Positions 1 through 8,955 of a DNA stretch of 20,861 nt are shown here, in pieces. The notes below the pieces were generated by a model. That model saw nothing but the letters and a program-made list of their open reading frames with translations. It was not told where the DNA came from and did no database searches. The stretch covers positions 1 to 20,861 of the forward strand of contig ATSW01009241.1 in the NCBI GenBank assembly GCA_000444245.1. The letters are read 5' to 3'. Source of the DNA: Botryllus schlosseri (Eukaryota; Chordata; Ascidiacea; Stolidobranchia; Styelidae). The first letter of the stretch is position 1. Each line of letters starts with the position of its first letter. The position numbers and the translations under genes are program-made.

Positions 1-52
1 AAATTAATACTCGATTCAGATTCGAATACTCGAATCATTGTGCCCAACCCGA
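1..52 (+). mobile_element. hAT-type MITE family A, right end only (cut by window edge)
   Basis: These bases match the last 50 bases of the complete family A copy at 8433-8947 with only a couple of differences. Both run through a TACTCGATTCAGATTCGA block, then a TACTCGAATCATTGTGCCCA block, to the terminal GCCC run. The inverted end is slightly worn (AACCC instead of AGCCCT). The rest of the element lies left of the window, so its length and target duplication cannot be read. The end assignment is firm because two full copies are present for comparison; the exact last base is uncertain by one or two positions. Confidence 0.85.
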
Positions 53-1589
53 ATCATAATAAAGGATATCGACCTGGTGTAAAATTACTATCGATGTTGA
101 AACATTATACTAAACAACAACAGTGAAATATATAATAATGATAGGGTTACGATAACTCGGGAAAGCAGAATTGGAATAGGATTTTTTGAGCCTTAGTGTT
201 GTTGTACCATGCAGTGGTGCGGGGATAAGATATTGGGCCTGCATAACCATCACGATACTTATGGTTACAAACTTAAAATTCAAACATTGTCCAGCTCGAA
301 CGGAGAAAGTACAGTGTAGAATGCAGATATACGGGTGGAAGATAGGTGTATCTGGCATATTTCCATCACAGCGTAGGAAGAAAATCTGGACATTGGTCCT
401 TTCTGGTACCAAATTTAACTTTCCCACCAATACCTCTGCTCTTCGTGAAGAATCTATTACGAGGTATATTTTCCAATGCCTAAATTGTCAAGGTTTATCG
501 CTATATGTAATAAAAGTAGGCCTAGTTACTTGACGTTTATCATTAAAGAATGATACATACTAATGGTTGTGATGGGGTTTGGGTGGCCATTCAAATTATA
601 TCTTTATAATCGCTCGCTTCAAACTACCGGGTGAAAGCAATTATAGTATTTAAAGCAACAATAGCTTTATTTTACACGGAACATCGCTGACGCATTCAGC
701 GCCGTATCAAAATGCGGTAATTTCCGTGTATATGCCATTTTATCAGTGATCCAGCTGTTTCGGTACCATGAAAGTGTTCCATGACGGTAACACGGAGAGA
801 AAAGTGTACCCAGTAAATATACATACGAGAGCATCAAGCAGCGATACCCTATACACCATTCCAAAAAGACCCAAAGCAAAGAATGACCAATGCAACGATG
901 CCACCTGAACGGGATCATCCTCGACCATAATTCGCTTTTTATCCATTGTCTTGCGGATAAATTCACTCCGCCTTTCTACAAGCCCACCTGCCTTCTCAAA
1001 TTTCTCATCAAAGACAATGTTTTATTTACTATGGAAGGTTGCAGAAATCATTCTTTATGCGAGGGTCGCCACGGGATTGAGAAGGGAAAGTTCAAACAAA
1101 AGAGGTTTTGTCATTTGAATGGGGTTCGTTAACAATATTACTATGCCGCTAGGAAATTTAAGACTGTGACCGGACTACCCACCCACAAAGAGTGTTTTTA
1201 AGCAACCTTATTTATTGCTGCAACATTGCCGCAAAACAGTGAATATCAGTGTACCACATGAAAGAATCGATGTCACCAATATCCCCGTGTTTGCAAAATA
1301 ATTACGCCTTACCTTCAGTTTTGTTGTGGAAACCGACTGGCTCCAGGTTAGATGCTGCATTTAGGGATGAGATGGATAATGCCTCTAATTATAGGATCTA
1401 TTCATGTACGATTGCATGCGAAAGTACACCAGTGGCTACAAAACAGACTTAGAATGAAATCACATAGCTAACAGCTATTCAAATGCTCTATGCACCTATA
1501 GTCACATATACCGGCTACATATTATAGATCAAGGCTACTTGTGTTCATCAGTTGTTTTGTATTTGCGAAAGCTGAGCAGGGGAATTATA
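53..1589. other. unassigned intergenic stretch
   Basis: No gene or repeat is recognised with confidence. The longest notable open stretch is on the minus strand (743-1021), with a hydrophobic translation; it is discussed as a finding, not called as a gene. One TAGGCCTA octamer lies at 517-524. The sequence just left of 1590 may include a worn 5' part of the Tc1-like relic, but I could not align it. Confidence 0.5.
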
Positions 1590-2725
1590 TAGGTCACTTC
1601 TTAACTATACAAAATCGACGTATCCGTCTTATCACTGACGCCATAACAGCGAATCGTCCAAGGTCACTTCGCGAAGTCTTTGGAGGCATCGGCATTTCAC
1701 TTTCATCAATTACGTGACGTAGTCGACTTAGCGGATGATAAAAGAATTTCGCCGGCGAAAGACAACAGCTCCCCTGTATCAGTACGGGTTGCGGAGGAGT
1801 GTTTTCGGTGCCGGTATTCACTAATTAATTAAGTGCGCATTTTTTCAAGTTCAGTCGCCCCGCGGGTCGCCTGCATACCTGCAACCACATTCCTGCGCGA
1901 CTGGTGCGAAGTATTGCTTGAAGCTTCTAATATTACACCGCAGAGATCTGTCATCGGACATCGCATGCTCTCGGAAATGATATTTAACGAGGCTCCTGCT
2001 CCTGACAGGGATCAATAATGTTTCAACCAGAAGAGCTCCACATCATTGGCCGTTTTCATAATTCGTACAGTAGGAATGAGCCAGGGCGTGTCAAGGGTGT
2101 GTCTTGAAGCATTGAATGACAAATGCACTGTCACTCTGGAGTAGACATATATTTCGGGTATGGCATTGGTGGTGCTTCTGGCATTGCAATTCCAATGATT
2201 ACATTAAACCTACATTATATCAAAGATGTGGTAACAAGTGCAACCCCATGCACAATAACGTCGCTGCCGTAAAGCAATGACCATTTCGAGAAAACATAAA
2301 CTTGACATTGCGAGTGCAAGACGAACGCTTAGGCTGCAAAAATTCGCCGCGCACCAAGTTTCAAATAACGAGCGCGTAATGTTACGGAAATCTATCTATT
2401 TGATAATCCTAGCGCCTCTGATCTATTGGATATCCATCCGCACCCAACGGATAACGGGATAGCATCAGTTCAGCAATTCACACCTTTGCATGCTTTATTT
2501 CACTTTCCTACCCACAGACATCCCAAATCGCAAGACCACCGAGGGTTCAAGTTATATTGATGAAGGCTCAACCGTAGGGTATTTGAACCTTAACGGTATC
2601 AATATCAATCAAGGAGAGAATCCCAGTACAACCTACCACTGCAAGCAATCTCATGCTGAAATTTTCAGTTATCTTCATGCACGCGCTCGAGCGAGATGTG
2701 AATCATTGGCTGTAACATCATAGAC
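1590..2725 (+). pseudogene. Tc1/mariner-like transposase relic
   Basis: This is not an open gene, but conceptual translation in shifting frames gives the Tc1-like motifs in the right order. Near 1603-1720 comes IQNRRIRLITD, followed by a Gly-Ile-Ser and Arg-rich segment like the second helix-turn-helix of the DNA-binding region. Near 1758-1800 the bases resemble the arginine/tryptophan-rich linker. Near 2047-2110 there is GRF..SRNEP..VKGVCLE, matching the GRVRVWRRRNER...C.VE block. Near 2137-2232 there is FGYGIGGASGIAIP followed by LNLHYIKDVV, matching the MVWGGI...L.....LN..RYIDEVL block. Near 2248-2310 lies the decayed DNARPHVA..V region. At about 2668-2722 comes LHARARARCESLAV, like the SMRRRCEAVIAA tail. 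The size (about 1.1 kb) suits a 340-residue transposase; the stretch at about 1860-2035 looks like extra sequence. The frame changes several times, stops are present and the catalytic acids are not intact. No terminal inverted repeats were found. The family call is from memory of Tc1-like proteins and the exact clade is unknown. Confidence 0.6.
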
Positions 2726-5264
2726 TGGATATTACAATGCATATTTAGTGTAGGCCCTACTACTACATGTATTGCAGGTGACCTCAGTTCGCATGCAATC
2801 AACTATTGCGGTTGGCTTGCGTAAACTCTACTCAAATGTAATTTAGGGTCATTTTACAGTGTAATTGGGGTAATCCTTAAAGATTCCCCACAAGTAGGTA
2901 ACGATTTACGCGCCCACGCAATGCATAAATGTATGACTGATGGGTTTATCGTCTATCTATACTCTCTATGTTCCATCTGGCATCGGAAGAAATGAGTAAC
3001 AACGAAGATAAAATTGCTTAAATCAGTACCAAATTGCCCAACTGCAAATTCAGGTAATTTAATAATTGCTCAATTATGCGGCTGTCGCATGCTCTATATA
3101 TATCCGACGACTAGTCCGCGGAGTGCAATTGAGTAAGATATGTGAACTTTGCCTGAACCGCGCAACTTGGATTATGCTGGGTGCATAGCTCGCAAAAAAA
3201 GACATCACGTTAAAATGATCTCGCGTCACTGTTGGGGCACTGTGACGAATGAGATGTACGTCATGTTCCACCATCGCAAATTCAACAGGTTATTATGTTT
3301 GCATAGGGTGAGTTATTACTAGCGAATCGCCTTATGAGGGGCTTCTGATCACAATTGTGTGGTTTCAGAAGAGCCATTCACAACATTAGGTCTTCTAGAA
3401 AGCGGGCGGTGCGGCAGATTTGAAAGACGCAAGAAGTCATTATAGACTAGATTTGGTCATCGCAGTAAATCAGCTGTCGGAAGGTTGCTACGATACCAAA
3501 TTCGATACAATAAGTCGATTCTAAATTGGCAACACTTAAGGCATCGCCATCATGACGTTTGCGCTTTTTGGTACGAAACGGGCGACTGAGATTGTGATAC
3601 ATTGATAGAGGATCCTTGAAATCCCACAAGTAAAGCATGAGCACTGAAATAAAAGCAATGCCGAAAACACTTATCTAGTACAAAAGACTGGGCTTTTCCG
3701 AGTTGTACTTCCAATATACGAAAAGTGTTTGTCATCAAAAGTCCCGGGATATATGGAGAGTGGATCAAAGTCAATTCGCCACCTGTAATCGCAAGAGAGA
3801 CACCAAGTTTGTTTTACTAATTTGTAGTCAAGCGTGACGAAACCGTCACGTCATAGAATGACAACACAGAGAAACGTTCATGCTATATTCATTATGATGA
3901 TCAGAAAAGGGACGAGCTAACCACACGCTCGGATGATCAGAGTCGGAATTTGAGCAATCATTTTCACAGCTATTTGTACACGTGATCGTTAGGGGCTTCG
4001 TAATTGAAGCAATATTCTCCCGGCACCAAAACCGTTATCGTATAATGATACACTGTGCGGCGGAGGAACCGAAAAAACGATAGTCGAATCGTGTGTTATT
4101 TTGTATTGAGAAATGAGGGGTTGGTAAAGTAGTCACCCATGCTGTTACCATAAGATATATAAAGATAGAAAGAATCGTGTAAATCAATATTGTATTTAAA
4201 ACATGAGGTAGGAGAATATATGACACAAAACACGGAAAAAACAATTGAATCGATATAACAGTGTCATTAAAGCCGAGCCACCCAGAGCAAGAACGTCTTA
4301 CCAGCAAAATTGGCTACACGCAGACGCAAAACTGTTAATAACTGAATTAATAAATAAGCTAACTTTGGATGAACTAACAAGAAATATGAATGTAGAAAAC
4401 AATACACCTACGGAAGAAAAATGAAGAAAAATTGGCCTGGTGTAAATGACCACAGTAGTCAGCAAACACCATGAATACTACAAACAAACTAACAATACAC
4501 CTCATGTTTGTTTGTCTGTTTGTTTTATTAACGACATTGGTGCTTATCGCTCATAACGTTATTTGCGCCCAACACGGTAATTGCATTAACACAATGTCTT
4601 TCGGGTGTTCGGCTATCTCTTCCTCTGGGCTTTTCAAGGCGCTATATTTACAGCGGGATCGGCGATGAGGAGCCCAGATAAACCTCCGACACATAGAAAC
4701 ATGGCAGATTACACCTCATGTAATTACGAATGAATAGATAAAGGCCATGGCAAATATACAATGGCAGTTTGGCAGTAGATAGATTCAGTAAACATCAAGT
4801 TATTGCATGTTCTGCCACCAATATACGTGATCGGATTTTGCACGTGACTGGCATCAGCAGGAACATACTAAAAGAAAATAAATTTTGTCAGATGACGGTT
4901 AGAGTATAAACAACCCTGTAACATTCTCCTCAATTACGAGTAATGCGAATATAAAAGCGAGCTAAAAATGTTTCCAGAAATAGTAAATGAAACACGTGAA
5001 AATACGTTAAGTATTCCTTCAGAATGTTGTTAGGGAGACGCGTCAATTACGTTTGTTTAATAACCGAGTCCTCTATATACGCACTCCGGGAAATCGACAC
5101 AACACTGCATATTCTCCGTCATAATAGCTTCATCTGCTATGCAAGACTATAGTTCAATTCGGCATGTACGGTATAACTGTTGTAGGCCAAGCTGAGGATA
5201 ATTTCTCCTCGCGTTTATGATTCAGAACTTCTGAACGACACGAAAGAATTCTTACCAATAATTA
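2726..5264. other. unassigned intergenic stretch
   Basis: No gene, RNA or recognised repeat covers this stretch, apart from the small candidate frame at 4471-4668. The minus-strand open stretch at 4035-4307 is hydrophobic, as expected of an AT-rich translation, and has no other support. A weak inverted repeat (GGGGTAATC against GATTCCCC) lies near 2867-2890. Confidence 0.5.
4471..4668 (+). CDS. candidate small secreted peptide, unrecognised
   Basis: This is a 65-codon open frame. The first 33 residues form a textbook signal peptide: a short polar start with one lysine (MNTTNKLTIH), a long hydrophobic core (LMFVCLFVLLTTLVLIA) and a small-residue cleavage site, VICA before Q. The predicted remainder is about 32 residues, with two cysteines spaced C-x7-C (CINTMSFGC) and a basic tail QRDRR. 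The start codon has an A at -3 (CACCATG), a good animal context. GGTAATTG at about 4576 could be a splice donor just after the signal sequence, a common arrangement in secreted-peptide genes. Against it, there is no homolog I recognise, and a T-rich sequence (TGTTTGTTTGTCTGTTTG) can produce such a hydrophobic core by chance. It may be a first exon or nothing at all. Confidence 0.15.
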   Translation: MNTTNKLTIHLMFVCLFVLLTTLVLIAHNVICAQHGNCINTMSFGCSAISSSGLFKALYLQRDRR

Positions 5265-5783
5265 TTCATATTCAGGGGTGGTCAAAGTAGCCAGCGTTGC
5301 TGCCCCAGTAGAAGTAGAATTAACTCCGCAAATTTCTACTCAATTACAAATATACAAGTAGCGATTCCCATAATATGTCAACATCACCTGAAATGGAAGT
5401 AAAAAATAAAGGTCCGCCAAGTAGCCTAGAGGCGGAGGCGTCGCATAGTTTTAGCAGTTAAACGGGATGGCTATAGTTCCGGGAGATGCGGCTTAGCGAC
5501 TAACGCAAAAAGACGAATGACATCGCAAGCGCATGGGCTATTTCGTCAGCAGTTGTTATGACAATTTCATTTATAACCGTGATACGAACATACCCCAAAA
5601 CCACCTTCTACTTTACAAAATACACAGTTTAAAATAAAATAGTTTGCCTAAAAAGTTGTGAAGTAGAAGTAGAAACAGTTTGAAAACATCACCACCTGAG
5701 CAAGTAGTGCAAGTACAGGCAAAACCTACTAGAGCACTCCGAAAAAATAATATTATTTCGTTGTGACAAACTCCATTCATATC
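5265..5783 (+). mobile_element. hAT-type MITE family B, longer copy, with 8-bp target duplication
   Basis: The element proper is 5273-5775 (503 bp). It begins CAGGGGTGGTCAAAGTAGC, a hAT-style end. The right end, TTGTGACAAACTCCA, is a worn complement of it. The flanking octamers TTCATATT (5265-5272) and TTCATATC (5776-5783) agree at seven of eight positions, as expected of a hAT target-site duplication. The interior has the AGTAGAAGTAGAA and TACTCAATTAC phrases typical of such non-autonomous elements and no coding frame. A second copy at 16015 shares both ends of this one but lacks about 240 bp of the middle. Orientation is arbitrary. Confidence 0.7.
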
Positions 5784-6685
5784 ATTAAATTGAAATTGCG
5801 ACTCAGTGCGACGTGAACTGAAGTGACCGGCCTTAAACTTACAAGATCACGATTGCAAAGTTGCAACGCTATATGCACCTTTTCATACCTTCATGATAGG
5901 GTTAATCACTGATCAGGTCAAAGCAACGTCTTCCATGTTCTTTAAAGTGAAGAGTGCAAAGAACATCCATGATGATGGATATGGTAACTGCGACAGCTGA
6001 AGCGCCTAGATTTATAACTAACGGAACACAAATTCAACCAACCACAATCTAGTGGGGACCGACATCTATCTAGCATTGTTTTCACCCACCTTTACTGTGT
6101 GGCTTAAGTTGAACCTGTATGACGAATTACGTTATATGCCTACGTTACACAGACAGATCCCGGTCAAGGGTCAAAAGAAGGTGGCGGGCTTACGTGAAGC
6201 CGATGGACACAGACACCATTGTCTGGTGCGTCAACAGGTGTAGTGGCACTGTTAATTGCTTGTTTAAACATCATCGAATACGGGAGTGTTTCGGCTACAA
6301 GCTTTTGTAGCACCTGGGACAATGGGATTATTGCCTTGTAACTTGTAGATAAGTGATATTCAGGACATTTCCGGTTCCACGCTACGCAATAGCAAAGGAG
6401 ATCAACAGTAAATTATAGTGCTGGGAAATGAATAAGAATTGATAAAATTCACGTGGAGGTATACGCCGGTAACGAAGCATATATTTAAAAGCATCAGCTA
6501 CATGTAAAGAGTTGCGACACTTATGTATTTATTCGGTAATAATGATATGTATAAAACAGTTACATTCTCGTGCAGTAAGCACACATGTCGTTACTCGTTA
6601 TCATGTAACGATTGCATTTCCGTTTCCTCGGCGCTATTGTCGCTGCCAGAGAGCATGCCGAAGTATGGATGGATCGAGTTAGCAA

Positions 6686-6713
6686 GATACAAACAAGCGG
6701 ACTTGTTTGTATC
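6686..6713. repeat. perfect 12-bp hairpin with 4-base loop
   Basis: GATACAAACAAG (6686-6697) is exactly complementary to CTTGTTTGTATC (6702-6713), with the loop CGGA between. The pairing does not extend outward. It is too short for an animal microRNA precursor and there is no T-run that would make it a bacterial terminator. It may be the core of a decayed element or a chance palindrome. Confidence 0.85.
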
Positions 6714-6941
6714 ATGGAGCGAAAGCCAAGAACCAATTGGCAGGATCATTTCTAATCGCGAAATATGGAATCTCAATTGATATCAGCACGGATGAGCTCA
6801 ATTAGGTCTGATTCCATCTGAATTCAATATTAATGAACGTTCATCACCGTGGTGATTGCAACAGTGTGGATTTTTCATAATGCGATTGCCTTTTAGTGAA
6901 ATCGGATGATATCAATTTCCGAACTGTTACTTTAAGATATG

Positions 6942-7000
6942 TTGGTCCGGGGCCTACGATACTTATCGTAGTAGTAGTAGTATCGTAGGCCCCGGTTGGT
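6942..7000. repeat. 49-bp fold-back unit with 16-bp perfect arms, flanked by TTGGT
   Basis: CCGGGGCCTACGATAC (6947-6962) is the exact complement of GTATCGTAGGCCCCGG (6980-6995). The spacer carries five GTA units (6968-6982). The pentamer TTGGT sits directly outside both arms (6942-6946 and 6996-7000), so the whole could be a minute fold-back insertion with a 5-bp duplication. The left arm can also pair with the nearer TATCGTAG (6964-6971), giving two exclusive foldings. The arms are much more GC-rich than the surroundings. Confidence 0.85.
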
Positions 7001-8263
7001 CTTACATAGATCTGCGTGTGATGTAATGAGAGATTTCTCCAACGTTGACCATAAAGGTCGTCAGAGTGTATATATTAATATATTATGATTACATTATAAA
7101 CTAAGACTCCAAATTCGAAGCATAGTTCGTTAAAAGTTAAGCCCAAATACTTCAAGTTCAGTTAATATCATAACTTTGATCAATATCAAGTAACATTGGT
7201 TTTAAAAGCAATTTAATGAGATGCGTCGCAAGTCCGTAAAATTCATCACAGTGCCTGAGTACATCTTTCCTTCGATATGCAGATATTCGTGACTATATCA
7301 TGAATAGATGCAATTTCGAAATTATTCTTCGTGATCGCGATTTAGAAGCAATATGTCAAAACAGAACCGGCGCATCCTGCAGCACAAGCAGAGGCAGTCT
7401 ATATATAATCAACACACATGTGAAAGTCGAGCTCATCGACCCTGACCACCTAGTTCGGCCTTCGAAAGTTCATTACAAGCCCCTTTACGTCAGTCGTGAA
7501 AGGACGCGTCTTTAGATTTATAACTCCTCGTGTAAAAAGAGGCGTGCTTCGGTCGGAACCGGATGGTTCAAGGTAATACTTTTCGGTTCACTTCACAGCT
7601 TTTCATCTGCCCGGCAATTACACGGCGCGAAGCAATAGAACTTTAGGAGCGTTCCACCAATAATTACCGGAATAGCGCTGGTGAGAACCGCAGCATCCAA
7701 TCATCGCAACACACGAACCCGTCAATTTAGCGTGGCATTAAAAACTAGAAATATCGCACTTTGTATACATCAAAAGTCACGCCGCGCCGCACAATACAAA
7801 GCCAGAGTTCAGATTCTCGTATTTAGGCTTTCGGTCCGCTGTGGCTAGGGCTTGTGGCAATGAACAAATTCCCTAAAATATTATACTTACTCAGCGCACC
7901 GAAAACTCCCGGGAACACAGAACTACAGCTCGAATAAACTGTAATTAGTAGGCTACTGATCGACGGAATTGGCACTAACGTTGCGAAGTATCGAGAAAGG
8001 GAACAAATGCAAATCAGGGAAATGTTATTTGACATTACCGGCGGCTGCTAACTTCCGTCGGTTGTGAATAAAATAGCAACAGTTTCTTTCTGATTTAAAA
8101 ATAAAAGCGGACGGCATTTGGCAGGCATTGGCATCGGCTAAAAATAGCACCGTTACTCACTCGCGCAATTCATTGTCAAGGGCTTTTTGCTACAGGTATT
8201 CTCCGGTACCCGACAAATCTAATCAGTGATTCACATTCGATAGCACCACAATAGGATGCCATC

Positions 8264-8304
8264 GGTTCAAATTACGGATCTATCCTTGCTGGGCTGTCGA
8301 AATG
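8264..8304 (+). repeat. short dispersed repeat, copy 1
   Basis: This segment pairs with 12554-12594. Both read GGTTC-R-AATTACGGAT-Y-TAT-Y-C and continue with a looser G-R-G-Y-TG...CGAATGAT match. About 20 of the first 22 bases agree. The flanks do not align. It could be the remnant of an older transposon family or of an element end. The GGTTCGAAT look of a tRNA-type B box is noted, but no A box stands at the right distance. Confidence 0.5.
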
Positions 8305-8424
8305 ATAAATCTTTTCTTTGCGGATGTTGTCTAAACCGGATGCCTTCCGATGAATGTGCAGATGAGATCTCTTGATTAGGAGGAAGTAGCCTACTCTGAT
8401 CACCACGAGATTGTAACGTCGCGT

Positions 8425-8955
8425 AAAACGAGTAGGGCTGGGCAAAATCGAGTACCTTGGTGATTCGATTCTGAATCACGTAAAATGCTTCGAGTCGAGT
8501 CGAGTATTCGAGTATCACTCATTATGACGTCACAACCTAGTGTACTATGTCAAAGTTCAAATATGTACCATTTTTACCACCACGAAGAACATAATGCGTC
8601 TTATCCGTCACATTCAAGATACTTTGGTATTTTTTCGACCGTCCCGATTTCATTGCACTTCTTGACAATGATGTGGGATGATCATGACTTCGGAAATGTG
8701 CTATTTCGAGTAACGTTCCTAACCTTGTACTATGTCTTGTATGCTGCGATACGGCCAATCAAGATTTCAAGGCTTCCTCATTGGAAAATAGTATCAAAAC
8801 TATAACTCTCGTTAGTAAATTAACTTTCAGTTGCGAGGAGTGTATAATTTTAGTACTCGAAAAAATCTTCTTTTACTACTCGACTCGAATCATTAAAATT
8901 AATACTCGATTCAGATTCGAGTACTCGAATCATTGTGCCCAGCCCTAAAAACGAT
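8425..8955 (+). mobile_element. hAT-type MITE family A, complete copy with target duplication
   Basis: The element proper is 8433-8947 (515 bp), from TAGGGCTGGGCA to TGCCCAGCCCTA, a perfect 12-base terminal inverted repeat. It is flanked by AAAACGAG (8425-8432) and AAAACGAT (8948-8955), seven of eight alike, which is the 8-bp duplication expected of hAT transposition. Subterminal blocks are rich in TCGAGT and GATTCGA motifs, including a 16-base perfect palindrome at 8915-8930. A TGACGTCA octamer lies at 8525-8532. No transposase frame is recognised; the 106-codon frame inside (8485-8805) is not preserved in the other copy. The element aligns end to end with the inverse of 17886-18405 at roughly 80 percent identity by eye, so both copies are old. 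Confidence 0.92.
8915..8930. repeat. 16-base perfect palindrome in subterminal MITE A
   Basis: ATTCGAGTACTCGAAT reads the same on both strands. It lies 17 bases inside the right end of the element. The same palindrome is intact at 17903-17918 in the second full copy and one base off at 20-35 in the truncated copy. Its placement suggests a binding or structural role in transposition, but that is inference. Confidence 0.9.

Larger units (their letters stand above)
5784..8263. other. unassigned intergenic stretch with two hairpins
   Basis: No gene is recognised. Open frames near 6052-6310, 6523-6780 and 7300-7515 are short and have no motif I know. The strong inverted repeats at 6686-6713 and 6947-6995 are listed separately. 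A weaker one (ATGTTCTTT at 5935-5943 against AAAGAACAT at 5958-5966) precedes an ATCCAT/ATGGAT pair. Confidence 0.5.

Noticed and set aside
186-533. 115-codon open frame, with an overlapping 106-codon frame on the other strand (110-430)
   Set aside because: Both strands are open over the same bases and the translations show no domain. This size is expected by chance in 20 kb.
4035-4307. Minus-strand frame with a hydrophobic translation
   Set aside because: The hydrophobicity follows from an A-rich plus strand giving Phe, Leu and Ile codons. No start context, motif or repeat support.
8537-8758. Minus-strand frame whose translation resembles that at 18084-18293 (shared SQHT.HS, RSHDHP, AMKS)
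   Set aside because: The likeness follows from the two loci being copies of the same MITE. Protein identity is no better than DNA identity, so there is no sign of selection for a protein.
8485-8805. 106-codon plus-strand open frame, joint longest in the window
   Set aside because: It lies wholly inside MITE A and is not kept open in the second copy. It has no transposase motif and is best seen as chance.
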